This document shows, piece after piece, positions 1 through 8,507 of a stretch of DNA of 64,000 nt. The notes beneath the pieces are model-generated. The model was not told where the DNA came from. It was given only the letters and a program-made list of their open reading frames with translations, and did not search any database. The position numbers and the translations under genes are program-made. Within the stretch, counting starts at the first letter, position 1. Each line of letters begins with the position of its first letter. This stretch comes from CAVUNY01 sp963843535 (GTDB lineage: Bacteria > Chloroflexota > Anaerolineae > Anaerolineales > Anaerolineaceae): contig CAWJKU010000004.1 of the NCBI GenBank assembly GCA_963843535.1, positions 496,001 to 560,000 of the forward strand, given 5' to 3'.

Positions 1-361
1 GAGCACTTACCACTGCCAGGGGGAAAAGGGGATGGAAAAAATCCAGCATTTCGATCACCCCTGGGATCACCCAAAATTTTCGCGAGGTTCTGGTCCGGTG
101 TATGCGTGAAAACCACTGCAGCAACCGGAACATCCCAGCATCCAGGTTCAGTCGGTCCAACATCGCGTAAATGCCGTTGCTGGGGCTTTCAATTGCCATG
201 ACCAGGCGACGCGCGAAATGCCGGGTAGATTTATCCGGGAATAAAAAGCGTATGGGGCGCAAGACGCGCACCATACGGCTGGCCCATTCATCATCCGTGT
301 CGCTCAGGGTGCCGTCGACATCGAACAGAACTGCCTGGATGCGGGGAATGTCCAGGGGCAT
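1..361 (-). CDS. HAD-superfamily hydrolase, C-terminal part beyond window
   Basis: The reading frame starts at ATG 361 and runs off the left edge, so only about 120 N-terminal residues are visible. The N-terminus carries the HAD motif I VLFDVDGTLSDT, with the nucleophile Asp and acid/base Asp, and near the edge LAVVSA fits motif II. Between them lies a helical cap-like segment. The family covers phosphatases and phosphomutases; the substrate cannot be told. A GGTGA-type ribosome site precedes the ATG. It follows the C39/TPR gene on the same strand by 11 nt, so the two are probably co-transcribed. Confidence 0.8.
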   Translation of the reverse strand, partial: MPLDIPRIQAVLFDVDGTLSDTDDEWASRMVRVLRPIRFLFPDKSTRHFARRLVMAIESPSNGIYAMLDRLNLDAGMFRLLQWFSRIHRTRTSRKFWVIPGVIEMLDFFHPLFPLAVVSA

Positions 362-372
362 AATTTCACCCC

Positions 373-1686
373 TTAGTTTTTTTGCGCGAAATTGATCGCG
401 TAAAGAGCATCTTCGTATTCCGGGTGGATATCCAAAGAAGATGTCCACAAATCGACGGCTTCTTGTTTCCGTCCCAGGCGGTACAATCCCCAACCGCGCC
501 ACAGCATGGTTTCCTCTGAGGTCGGGGTAAGCTTCAAGGCATAATCGGTAATAGACATCAGGTCATCCAAACGGCCTGCATGAAAGTAGGCGATGAAAGG
601 GCCAAACTGGTAGCGCAGCATGCGCTGAGGCAGGTTAAGTTTGCGGGCGGTATCGTAGGCATTAGCGGCATCGAAATACTTATCGAAGTACAGCAAATTG
701 GTGCCGTAATTGAACCAGGCCAACGGATTTTTGGGATCTTGCTCGGTTTCGCCTTTGGCCTGCGCCAGGGCATGTTTGCGGTTTTCAGTCAAATCCCAAT
801 CCGAACCGAGGATTGATTGAACCGTAGATAGCTGTTCCGGTTTATAAATCATGATATAAACCCGGTTGAAAGCCTGCCAGTTCCGGTCAATATCCGTATA
901 GGCGACGACCCGGTTGGGGCCCAGCCAGGCATCATGGACAATAAAGCTTTTCAGTGATTCATCGTAACCGGTCAGCAGCAGGTAGTGCCCGCCCCACCGG
1001 TCATCCCCGGGCCAATATCCCTGGTCAAAATGGACGCCGACCTCGATCATGTATGGAATACCGGCGGCGATAAATTTTTTAGCCAGCTCGACAGTTCCAC
1101 CGACCCGATATTCCGTTTGCAGCCAGCCGGCGCGCGTACGCGCGAAATATACCAGCTCTTCCACATTGACGTTGCGGTCATTCTCGTTTGGCTTGATCAC
1201 CGCGTTGATCGCAGCCAGGTCGCCGCCCCAGCCATAAAAGCGCAAATAGTGGTTGAGCGTTGCCGGACCGCAGGAATTTAGATCCTGCTGTTCATAAGGT
1301 GGGGGCGGTAAAACCACTTTGACCGGCAGCGGGGTCGGGGTGAGGGTGATGGTAGGGGTGAGGGTTGGGCTTGGTGAAACAACCGCGGTGGCAGTGGGCG
1401 GAGCGGTGGTCATCGTTGCAGTGGGGGTGGCGGTCGCGGCTAATAAAGGGTCCGCGAGACCGGTCATCGCGATTCCGGCATTGACGATGGGGGTGGGCAT
1501 TGGCTGGACAGGGTCCAGTGAAAGACGCAAGTACGTGGTGGCCTTATCAATCTCCCAATCCACTCGTTTATGCACGCGGGGGATCAGGGTGTACGAGGAT
1601 ATGGCAATGGCGGTGAGAACGATCATTCCCAGGAAAGCATTCCGATACCCATAATTGCGACGTTTTAACTCTGATATTTTTCGCAT
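373..1686 (-). CDS. Membrane-anchored C39-like peptidase with TPR tail
   Basis: A 437-residue protein. Residues about 17-36 form one membrane segment, followed by a Pro/Thr-rich linker (about 83-128) typical of extracytoplasmic spacers. Residues 131-260 look like a papain-fold peptidase_C39_2 domain: Cys139 in NSCGPA, His234 in GGHYLLL and Asp252 in HDAW fit the Cys-His-Asp triad. Residues 300-437 are TPR-like. It is probably an exported cysteine peptidase or a peptide-binding relative; there is no ABC transporter nearby, so bacteriocin processing is not indicated. A TAAAAT box lies 6 nt upstream of the ATG with no clear ribosome site, suggesting a leaderless message. Confidence 0.75.
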   Translation of the reverse strand: MRKISELKRRNYGYRNAFLGMIVLTAIAISSYTLIPRVHKRVDWEIDKATTYLRLSLDPVQPMPTPIVNAGIAMTGLADPLLAATATPTATMTTAPPTATAVVSPSPTLTPTITLTPTPLPVKVVLPPPPYEQQDLNSCGPATLNHYLRFYGWGGDLAAINAVIKPNENDRNVNVEELVYFARTRAGWLQTEYRVGGTVELAKKFIAAGIPYMIEVGVHFDQGYWPGDDRWGGHYLLLTGYDESLKSFIVHDAWLGPNRVVAYTDIDRNWQAFNRVYIMIYKPEQLSTVQSILGSDWDLTENRKHALAQAKGETEQDPKNPLAWFNYGTNLLYFDKYFDAANAYDTARKLNLPQRMLRYQFGPFIAYFHAGRLDDLMSITDYALKLTPTSEETMLWRGWGLYRLGRKQEAVDLWTSSLDIHPEYEDALYAINFAQKN

Positions 1687-1692
1687 ATTGCG

Positions 1693-1698
1693 ATTTTA
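1693..1698 (-). promoter_or_regulatory. -10 box of the C39/TPR gene, predicted leaderless
   Basis: TAAAAT on the minus strand, 6 nt before ATG 1686. Transcription starting 6-7 nt downstream would begin at or beside the start codon. The -35 region is weak. Confidence 0.4.
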
Positions 1699-1773
1699 CC
1701 ACACAGTCATTATGGAAAAATAATGGTCGGCTGTGGCATTATAAACGGTCAGGGGAGGGATTCGGTGGATTGC

Positions 1774-1819
1774 TTGCCGTATTCGGCTTCCTTGATACAA
1801 TGAAAGCGAGAGCGCTCCC
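1774..1819 (+). promoter_or_regulatory. Promoter and putative operator of the LacI-GH94 unit
   Basis: TTGCCG (1774-1779) and TACAAT (1796-1801) with a 16-nt spacer form a plausible promoter. The near-palindrome GAGAGCGCTCCC at 1808-1819 has the central CG typical of LacI-family operators and covers the expected transcription start. It is therefore a good candidate for autorepression by the following gene. Confidence 0.5.
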
Positions 1820-1837
1820 AATCGAAAGGAGGCTGTG

Positions 1838-2851
1838 ATGCCGCTCACCCTGGAAGATATCGCCCGTATGAGTGGAGTGTCACGTTCAACCGTTTCGCGG
1901 GTAATCAATGACGATCCCAACGTCAAGGAATCGACCCGGCGAAAAGTATGGGAACTCATTCATACGATCAACTTTCAACCTAACCTGGCAGCCCGCGGCC
2001 TGGCAGCCGGGCGTACCCAGGTGTTGGGGTTGGTAATCCCGATGGCGGTCACATCGATTTTCGCGGACCCATATTTCCCACTGTTGATCCAGGGTATTTC
2101 ATCCGCATGCAATGCGCGTGGATATTCGATGATGCTGTGGTTGGCTGAGCCAGAGTTTGAGCGGCACATGGCGGGGCAGATCCTTTACAGCGGATTAATC
2201 GACGGTGTGATTGTGGCTTCGGCTGTAACGGATGACCCGATTGTGGTGGCTTTGATCAACGGCAAGAAGGTGCCTTTTATTATGGTCGGCAGGCATCAAA
2301 GTGATCCCACGGTCAGCTATGTGGATGTAGACAACCGTTCCGGGGCTGCCCAGGCCATTGAACACCTCATCCGCTTAGGCAGAAAGCGCATTGCCACCAT
2401 TCGCGGACCGCAAACCATGATCGCGGGTTTTGACCGCTTCCAGGGTTATCTGGACGCGCTAACCCAGGCTAAAATGCCGGTCGAAATCAATCTGGTCGCC
2501 GAAGGAGAGTTCAGTGAGACGGGCGGCTACCAGGCGATGCAGAAGTTGCTGCCTCACCAGCCGGATGCGGTATTTGCAGCTTCGGATATGATGGCGGTAG
2601 GTGCGATGCTGGCTATTGAAGAAGCCGGTCTGACAATTCCAGCGGATATCGCGGTTGTGGGTTTCGACGGGATCCCATCTTCGTCCCATACCGATCCACC
2701 GTTAACCACCATGCGCCAGCCGATCGTCCGTTCGGGATCGATGGCTGCCCAATTATTGATTGATATGATTGAAAACCCATCGCCAACACCCCGGCGCGTG
2801 ATATTAACTTCCGAATTGGTGATTCGAAAAAGCTGCGGCGCAAATCTATAA
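1838..2851 (+). CDS. LacI-family transcriptional regulator
   Basis: A 337-residue regulator. Residues 3-50 are the LacI helix-turn-helix and hinge (LEDIARMSGVSRSTVSRVIN), followed by a periplasmic-binding-protein-like effector domain through to the end (for example VVGFDGIPSSSHTDPPLTT near the C-terminus). ATG 1838 is preferred to the in-frame GTG 1835 because AAGGAGG ends 5 nt before it. The gene sits 24 nt upstream of a GH94 phosphorylase gene on the same strand, so it most likely controls uptake or use of a beta-glucoside or cellodextrin and its own expression. The effector is unknown. Confidence 0.92.
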   Translation: MPLTLEDIARMSGVSRSTVSRVINDDPNVKESTRRKVWELIHTINFQPNLAARGLAAGRTQVLGLVIPMAVTSIFADPYFPLLIQGISSACNARGYSMMLWLAEPEFERHMAGQILYSGLIDGVIVASAVTDDPIVVALINGKKVPFIMVGRHQSDPTVSYVDVDNRSGAAQAIEHLIRLGRKRIATIRGPQTMIAGFDRFQGYLDALTQAKMPVEINLVAEGEFSETGGYQAMQKLLPHQPDAVFAASDMMAVGAMLAIEEAGLTIPADIAVVGFDGIPSSSHTDPPLTTMRQPIVRSGSMAAQLLIDMIENPSPTPRRVILTSELVIRKSCGANL

Positions 2852-2875
2852 TCCGGTTGGAAAAATGAGGATGCC

Positions 2876-5320
2876 ATGCAATACGGACATTTTGATGATG
2901 ACCAGCGCGAATACGTGATTGACAGGCCGGATACACCTTTACCCTGGATCAACTACCTGGGGTGTGAAGCCTATTTTGGCATCATTTCCAATACAGCCGG
3001 AGGGTATTCATTTTATAAAGATGCCAGGCTGCGGCGGATAAGCCGCTACCGGTATAACAATGCACCACTGGATGCGGGCGGACGATATATTTATTTGCGG
3101 GATGATGCCACTGGTGAATTTTGGTCGCCTACCTGGCAGCCCACCCGCCACCCCCTTTCCCAGTACAAATGCCGGCACGGCCTGGGCTACACGGTGATCC
3201 AATCCACCACGCGTGAAATTGCGGTCCAGATTCGCTATTTCGTGCCGTTGGGCGAAAATTTGGAGATCTGGCAGGCCACAATCACCAATCAGCGCGCCGA
3301 GCCGGCGCAGCTATCCCTTTTCTCCCTGGTGGAATTTTGTTTGTGGGATGCTCACGATGACGCCACCAATTTCCAGCGTAATTACTCTACCGGCCAGGTG
3401 GAGGTTGTGGATGAGGTGATTTATCACAAAACGGAATACCGCGAAAGGCGCGATCATTTTGCTTACTTTGCCTGTTCTGAACCGTTGGCCGGTTTTGACA
3501 CGCAGCGCGACGATTTTTTGGGGCCTTACCGTGGGTGGGACAACCCGCAGGTGGTGGCAGAAGGCCGGACTCGCAATTCCATTGCCCACGGTTGGCAGCC
3601 GGTCGGGTCGCACCATGTCAGGTTGGCGCTCGCGCCGGGCGAGACCCGCCAGGTCATTTTCTTGTTGGGATACCATGAAAATCCGGTCGAAGATAAGTTT
3701 GATCCGCCTGGATCCCAGGTCATCAACAAACGGGCGGTCAGACCGGTGATTGCGCGCTACCTGCAGCCGGCCGAAATTCAACGGGCGCAGGCCGACCTGG
3801 CCCGCTATTGGAACAGCCTGCTGGATATTCTCCAGGTAGACACCCCGGATATCCACACCAACCGCATGGTAAATATCTGGAATGCGTATCAATGCATGGT
3901 CACCTTCAACATGTCGCGTTCAGCTTCCCTGTATGAATCAGGCATTGGCCGCGGCCTGGGTTTCCGCGATTCAAACCAGGACCTGTTGGGCTTTGTGCAC
4001 CTGGCTCCGGCCAGGGCGCGCGAGCGCATCCTTGACCTGGCAGCCACCCAGCTGCCGGATGGCAGCGCATACCACCAATACCAGCCCCTGACCAAGCGCG
4101 GCAACAACGATGTGGGCAGCAATTTCAACGATGATCCCCTCTGGTTGGTTTTAGGTGTATCTGCTTATATAAAGGAGACGGGAGATTGGTCGATTCTGCA
4201 GGAAGCGGTAGACTACGACAACAAACCGGGCAGCGCCGAACCGCTTCTGGGTCATCTGCGCCGTTCACTGTGTTATACGCTTGACCGACTGGGGCCTCAC
4301 CAACTGCCCCTGATCGGACGCGCGGATTGGAATGACTGCCTGAACCTGAACTGTTTCTCCGACACGCCCGGGCAGTCTTTTCAGACCACGACCAATAAAG
4401 AGGGCAAGGTCGCGGAATCGGTATTTATCGGCGGCTTATTCGTGCTGGCGGCGCAGGAAATGGATGGCTTGCTGCGCCACCTCGACCTGGACGCAGAAGG
4501 CCGGCAGTGGCTGGCTTTTGGACTCCAGATTGGAGAGGCGGTGATGTCCGCTGGCTGGGATGGGGCCTGGTTTCGCCGGGCCTATGATGATTTCGGCCGG
4601 CCGGTGGGCTCGCGCGAAAATGACGAAGGTCAGATCTATATCGAACCGCAGGGCATGTGCGTGATGGCCGGGTTGGGGTCAGGGGACGGTCGGGCAGCTT
4701 CTGCGCTGGCAGCGGTTCGAGAACGGCTGGCCACCGAGCATGGGATTGTCCTTCAGCAGCCGGCTTATTCCCGTTATTACCTGCATCTGGGTGAGATTTC
4801 CTCTTACCCGCCGGGCTACAAGGAAAACGCAGGCGTCTTTTGCCACACCAACCCGTGGATCATGATCGCGGAGACCATGCTCGGACACGGCGACCAGGCT
4901 TTTGATTATTATTCGCGCATTAACCCATCGCAGCGGGAGAAGATCAGTGAGCTTCACCGCTGTGAACCATATGTTTACGCCCAGATGATCGCCGGAAAAG
5001 ACGCCCCGACTTTTGGCGAAGCGAAAAATTCCTGGCTATCTGGCACGGCAGCCTGGAATTACGTCGCCATTACCCAATGGATCCTCGGAATCCGGCCCGA
5101 CCTGGAGGGACTGGTCGTGGCGCCAGTCATCCCCCAAGATTGGCGTGGCTTCAAGGCCGTGCGCCTGTGGCGTGGTGTACGTTATGTGATTTCGGTAGAA
5201 CGCCAGGGGCCGGGCAGCCAGGTGGAGCTGTGGGTGGGCGGGCGCCGCCTGGAAGGAACGAGGATTCCGCTGCCGCGTGCGGGCACGTCCCAAGTCGAGG
5301 TGCGCGCCGTGTTGCAATAA
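2876..5320 (+). CDS. GH94 cellobiose/cellodextrin phosphorylase-like enzyme
   Basis: An 814-residue cytoplasmic enzyme, the usual size of cellobiose phosphorylase. The N-terminal beta-sandwich begins with GYF/ISNTAGGYSFYKDA-type signatures of GH94. The (alpha/alpha)6 barrel contains RGLGFRDSNQD and, near residues 482-487, the RADWND motif that holds the catalytic acid Asp of the family. Such enzymes split beta-glucosides with inorganic phosphate to give glucose 1-phosphate. The exact substrate (cellobiose, cellodextrin, laminaribiose or chitobiose) cannot be read from sequence alone, though overall layout is closest to cellobiose phosphorylase. It is transcribed together with the upstream LacI regulator. 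Confidence 0.88.
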   Translation: MQYGHFDDDQREYVIDRPDTPLPWINYLGCEAYFGIISNTAGGYSFYKDARLRRISRYRYNNAPLDAGGRYIYLRDDATGEFWSPTWQPTRHPLSQYKCRHGLGYTVIQSTTREIAVQIRYFVPLGENLEIWQATITNQRAEPAQLSLFSLVEFCLWDAHDDATNFQRNYSTGQVEVVDEVIYHKTEYRERRDHFAYFACSEPLAGFDTQRDDFLGPYRGWDNPQVVAEGRTRNSIAHGWQPVGSHHVRLALAPGETRQVIFLLGYHENPVEDKFDPPGSQVINKRAVRPVIARYLQPAEIQRAQADLARYWNSLLDILQVDTPDIHTNRMVNIWNAYQCMVTFNMSRSASLYESGIGRGLGFRDSNQDLLGFVHLAPARARERILDLAATQLPDGSAYHQYQPLTKRGNNDVGSNFNDDPLWLVLGVSAYIKETGDWSILQEAVDYDNKPGSAEPLLGHLRRSLCYTLDRLGPHQLPLIGRADWNDCLNLNCFSDTPGQSFQTTTNKEGKVAESVFIGGLFVLAAQEMDGLLRHLDLDAEGRQWLAFGLQIGEAVMSAGWDGAWFRRAYDDFGRPVGSRENDEGQIYIEPQGMCVMAGLGSGDGRAASALAAVRERLATEHGIVLQQPAYSRYYLHLGEISSYPPGYKENAGVFCHTNPWIMIAETMLGHGDQAFDYYSRINPSQREKISELHRCEPYVYAQMIAGKDAPTFGEAKNSWLSGTAAWNYVAITQWILGIRPDLEGLVVAPVIPQDWRGFKAVRLWRGVRYVISVERQGPGSQVELWVGGRRLEGTRIPLPRAGTSQVEVRAVLQ

Positions 5321-5330
5321 TAATTGAGGC

Positions 5331-5906
5331 TCAGGGGAGTTCCAGCAAACCTACAACTTGCAGCCAGGGTGGGTCCGGCTGTGGATTGCTAAAAAGGGTC
5401 ATTCCGAGTTTGCGCATCACGGCCTGGGATGCCAGGTTATCATATTCGGTGGTGGCGACGATCCGCCCCAGGCTCATTTCTCGAAAGGCATAGTCGATCA
5501 TCGCCCGGCCGGCTTCACTGGCATAGCCGTGGTTGCGGTGTGCTTCCGCGATCACCCAAAACAGGCCAACTTCTGGACGGTAATAAAATTTTTGCGATTC
5601 TTTATAACGCAGCCCGGGGATCTGGTCGAAAATATTAAAGCTGGGCACCAGGCCTGCGGAGCCGATCAATTCTTGATTCTCTTTCAGAACCACAGCTAAA
5701 TCTCCGTACTGAGGCTGGTGCATCTTTGCCAGCCATTCCTGGCTGAGCATGGACCACTGCAGCCAGGATTTTCTTTCAGCCAGGGCAGCAGGATCTTCTG
5801 CCAGGTTTCCGTCACCAAAGCTGTGATCGAGAATTTGATGTATGACCTGCAGGTCATCAGGTGCAAAAGGCCGGATTTGCAGGCGGGGGGTTTCAAGTTG
5901 GATCAT
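5331..5906 (-). CDS. GNAT-family N-acetyltransferase (RimJ/RimL type)
   Basis: A 191-residue protein beginning TPRLQIRPFAPDDL, the standard start of RimJ/RimL-like acetyltransferases. The acetyl-CoA-binding region is the stretch EAHRNHGYASEAGRAMIDYAF, a variant of the Q/RxxGxG/A loop, followed by NLASQAVMRKLGM. These enzymes acetylate ribosomal protein N-termini, antibiotics or small amines; the acceptor here is unknown. It converges on the GH94 gene, with 10 nt between stop codons. A TAAAAT box ends 7 nt before the ATG. Confidence 0.85.
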   Translation of the reverse strand: MIQLETPRLQIRPFAPDDLQVIHQILDHSFGDGNLAEDPAALAERKSWLQWSMLSQEWLAKMHQPQYGDLAVVLKENQELIGSAGLVPSFNIFDQIPGLRYKESQKFYYRPEVGLFWVIAEAHRNHGYASEAGRAMIDYAFREMSLGRIVATTEYDNLASQAVMRKLGMTLFSNPQPDPPWLQVVGLLELP

Positions 5907-5912
5907 CTCCCA

Positions 5913-5918
5913 ATTTTA
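5913..5918 (-). promoter_or_regulatory. -10 box of the GNAT gene, predicted leaderless
   Basis: TAAAAT on the minus strand with 6 nt to ATG 5906. The GGGAG just before the ATG is too close to serve as a normal ribosome site, so a leaderless message is likely. Confidence 0.4.
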
Positions 5919-6041
5919 CCCGGCGCGGGTGGATATATCAAATAGTTGGCGCAGCGCATTTGCAGGGAATATGATACAGTTGTATGTATACAACTATACA
6001 TTTCAATTATAATTTCATATTACATAACCCTGGAGGCGAGC

Positions 6042-6896
6042 ATGAAACGTTCCTTGTATCTTGTTTTGATTGCGTCTGTGTTGCTGGCTTTGTTAGGGGC
6101 CTGCGCTCCGGCAGCCGTTGCTAATCCGGATATTATCCTGTCCACCACCACCAGCACCCAGGATTCTGGCTTGCTGGATGATCTGATTCCTGTGTTTGAA
6201 AAGCAGACCGGTTACAAGGTGAAGACCATTGCCGTGGGGACCGGGGCAGCGCTTAAGATGGGCGAAGAGGGCAATGCCGATGTATTATTGGTGCATGCCC
6301 CAGCCTCGGAAAAAGATTTCATGGCAAAGAGCGAGGGTGTCGACCGCCGCCTGATCATGCACAATGATTTCGTGATCGTCGGCCCTGCCGCGGACCCCGC
6401 GAGGATCAAAGGCCAAAAACTTGCAGTGGATGCTTACAAACTCATGGCTGAGAAAAAAGTGGTCTACGTATCGCGCGCGGATGATTCTGGCACCAACAAG
6501 ATGGAGCTCAGCCTTTGGAAAAGCGCCGGGGTCGATTCCAAGACGATCCCGGGTTTGATCGAAACCGGACAGGGCATGGGTCCAACTTTGAAAGTAGCCT
6601 CCGAGAAAGCGGGCTACACGCTGACCGACCGCGCCACGTATTTGGCTCAAAAGGCCAACCTGCAGCTGGATATTCTGGTCGAAAATGACCCGATCCTGCT
6701 GAACGTTTACCACGTGATCAGCGTCAACCCGGAGAAATATCCCAAGGTAAATATCGCCGGGGCGAAAGCCTTCAGTGATTTCCTGGTTTCAGCCGAGATT
6801 CAAAAGCGGATCGGTGAATTTGGGGTTGCCATGTACGGGCAGCCGCTGTTCTTCGCCGATGCGACCAAAACGGACGCCGACCTGGGATTGCAGTAA
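6042..6896 (+). CDS. tupA: Tungstate/molybdate-binding lipoprotein TupA
   Basis: A 284-residue lipoprotein. A signal peptide ends in the lipobox LLGAC (Cys21). The mature part starts with the TupA hallmark ILSTTTSTQDSGLLD and contains GTGAALKMGEEGNADVLLVHAP, SRADDSGTNKMELSLW and ETGQGMGPTL, the anion-binding segments of the tungstate ABC importer receptor. ATG 6042 has GGAGG 5 nt upstream; an in-frame upstream extension lacks these signals. The partner permease TupB and ATPase TupC do not follow: the next gene is the T-box leader of pheS. The gene is therefore an orphan here, and the transporter must lie elsewhere or be missing. Confidence 0.9.
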   Translation: MKRSLYLVLIASVLLALLGACAPAAVANPDIILSTTTSTQDSGLLDDLIPVFEKQTGYKVKTIAVGTGAALKMGEEGNADVLLVHAPASEKDFMAKSEGVDRRLIMHNDFVIVGPAADPARIKGQKLAVDAYKLMAEKKVVYVSRADDSGTNKMELSLWKSAGVDSKTIPGLIETGQGMGPTLKVASEKAGYTLTDRATYLAQKANLQLDILVENDPILLNVYHVISVNPEKYPKVNIAGAKAFSDFLVSAEIQKRIGEFGVAMYGQPLFFADATKTDADLGLQ

Positions 6897-6964
6897 CGAG
6901 TATTTGTTCTTTGGTTTTTCTCCCGGTGACGCGGCAAAGACTAGTTAAAGCCTGTCGCACTGAC

Positions 6965-7045
6965 GCGGGCCCCGCAAAATGAAGCCAGGGTGTTTTTTGA
7001 TGCGACGAAGTCGCATCAAAAAACACCCGAAGTATCATATAAGGT
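6965..7045 (+). repeat. Dispersed hairpin repeat, copy a
   Basis: A perfect 19-bp inverted repeat (6988-7006 and 7010-7028) starts with GGGTGTTTTTT, closes on a GAA loop and ends with AAAAAACACCC. The left flank GCAAAATGAAGCCA and right flank GAAGTATCATATAAG recur around other copies at 41186, 42690 and partly at 50200. It lies 3' of tupA, where it may also help end transcription. Confidence 0.75.
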
Positions 7046-7118
7046 CTTTTCTTCATGTGGGAGGAGCCTGGGGGCAATTTCACCAAAAGAGTGAAATGCA
7101 CTCAGGATCTAAAGACCC

Positions 7119-7147
7119 TTGACATATCAGGTGGTTTTGGACATAAT
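7119..7147 (+). promoter_or_regulatory. Promoter of the pheST T-box transcript
   Basis: TTGACA at 7119-7124 and CATAAT at 7142-7147 are separated by 17 nt, close to the ideal housekeeping promoter. Predicted start is near 7154, giving a leader of about 300 nt before pheS. Confidence 0.75.
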
Positions 7148-7154
7148 ATAGCTA

Positions 7155-7435
7155 ACTCTTGGTTAAGAAAGGCAAAGACGGAGGAAAGTAAGGCGGCTGG
7201 AACCGACAGGGAAGCAGAGGCATTGACTGAGACCTCTACTCGCGAAAAGCCGTTTGAAGTTCCCTCCTGAGCCGTCTGGGTGAAATTAAGCAGTAGTCCA
7301 GGCCGCACAGCGCAGCGTTAACTGGCGCCGCCAATCGCCGAACAGGCCGTTGGGTCGAGTGGACCGTCTTTAAAGGCGGTCAATAAGGGTGGTACCGCGG
7401 GAATTGCTCCCGTCCCTTGTGGGACGGGAGTTTTT
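7155..7435 (+). promoter_or_regulatory. T-box riboswitch leader (tRNA-Phe sensing) of pheST
   Basis: The canonical T-box AGGGTGGTACCGCGGG is at 7386-7401. It is followed by an intrinsic terminator (7407-7416 pairs with 7421-7430, then TTTTT). Upstream, GGAAAGTAAG near 7182-7191 matches the start of stem I, and 7191-7197 can pair with the AGCCGTC stretch near 7270. TTC at 7260-7262 is a candidate Phe specifier on the 3' side of stem I. Uncharged tRNA-Phe would stabilise the antiterminator and allow pheST transcription. The specifier assignment is by eye. Confidence 0.88.
7407..7435 (+). terminator. T-box-controlled terminator before pheS
   Basis: CTCCCGTCCC and GGGACGGGAG form a perfect 10-bp stem with loop TTGT, followed by a T-run. 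Its 5' region competes with the antiterminator that contains the T-box. Confidence 0.88.
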
Positions 7436-7454
7436 AATTTGTGCAGGAGGAAGA

Positions 7455-8495
7455 ATGGCAGACAACGATATTCTCATTGAGCTGGAAGAACTTCAGCGGG
7501 CATCCCTGGCTGAGCTGGAATCCGCTCAAGATGAGCCCGGACTGCAGTCCTGGCGCATCGCTAACCTGGGGCGCAGTGCTCCGGTAATGCAGGTGTTCAG
7601 CCGCCTGCCGCAGTTCTCCAAGGAGCTGCGCCCGCAGATTGGGCAGCAGGCTAACCAGGTCAAGGTAGCTTTGGAGGCTGCCTTTGCCCGCAGATCAGAA
7701 GAAATCCGCCAGGCTGAATTGGCGCGCTCCATGCAGTTGGATCGCCTGGATATTTCCCTGCCGGGACGCCGTCCGGTTTTTGGGCGCTATACCGTGCAGA
7801 CCCAGATTATGCGCGAAATCTACCGGGTTTTCGGCGATATGGGCTTTCAGGTTTACCGCTCGCCGGATGTTGAAGAAGATGAAATTAACTTCACCCTGTT
7901 AAATATCCCGCCGCACCACCCGGCGCGCGACATGCAGGACACTTTCCACACCACAGAACCGGGCGTGATCCTGCGCACGCACACTTCACCCGGGCAGATC
8001 CGGGCAATGCGCGAGTATGCGCCCGAGCCAATCCGGGTCATGCTGCCGGGGATGTGCTACCGCTATGAACAGATCAATGCCCGGCACGAAGCCCAGTTCT
8101 ACCAGGTGGAGCTGCTGGCAGTGGACAAAGGGATTACCTTCGGAAATTTGAAGGCCACCCTGGAAGATTTCGCGCGGCGCGTGTTCGGATCGTCCGTCCA
8201 AACGAGGCTGCGTCCGGATTACTTCCCTTTCACCGAACCCAGCGGCGAGATGGATATCGAGTGTTTTGTCTGCGGTGGAAAAGGCTGCGCAGTTTGCAAA
8301 AATTCCGGCTGGTTGGAGATCTTGGGATGCGGCATGGTTCACCCGGTTGTGCTGCGCAACGGCGGCTACGATCCCCGGGTATGGACCGGGTTTGCCGTTG
8401 GGATGGGACCTGAACGGGTCGCGTTGCTGCGCTACCGGATCGATGACATCCGCAATTTCTGGTCGAATGACGTGCGGTTCTTAGAACAGTTCTAG
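7455..8495 (+). CDS. pheS: Phenylalanyl-tRNA synthetase alpha subunit
   Basis: A 346-residue catalytic subunit of PheRS, which charges tRNA-Phe in an alpha2beta2 complex with PheT. The N-terminal coiled coil is followed by the class II core: THTSPGQIRAM (motif 2 region), the substrate-loop segment RYEQINARHEAQFYQVE, and motif 3 GFAVGMGPERVALLRYRIDD near the end. A Cys cluster CFVCGGKGCAVCKNSGW with four cysteines at about residues 272-285 may bind zinc, as in many PheS proteins. ATG 7455 with GGAGG upstream is the start; an in-frame extension to 7389 would run through the T-box. pheT follows 12 nt downstream. Confidence 0.95.
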   Translation: MADNDILIELEELQRASLAELESAQDEPGLQSWRIANLGRSAPVMQVFSRLPQFSKELRPQIGQQANQVKVALEAAFARRSEEIRQAELARSMQLDRLDISLPGRRPVFGRYTVQTQIMREIYRVFGDMGFQVYRSPDVEEDEINFTLLNIPPHHPARDMQDTFHTTEPGVILRTHTSPGQIRAMREYAPEPIRVMLPGMCYRYEQINARHEAQFYQVELLAVDKGITFGNLKATLEDFARRVFGSSVQTRLRPDYFPFTEPSGEMDIECFVCGGKGCAVCKNSGWLEILGCGMVHPVVLRNGGYDPRVWTGFAVGMGPERVALLRYRIDDIRNFWSNDVRFLEQF

Positions 8496-8507
8496 GTGAG
8501 GAAACCC

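Noticed and set aside
7055..7308. Short ORFs over the pheS leader on both strands
   Set aside because: They fall in the T-box leader, whose promoter, T-box sequence and terminator explain the region.
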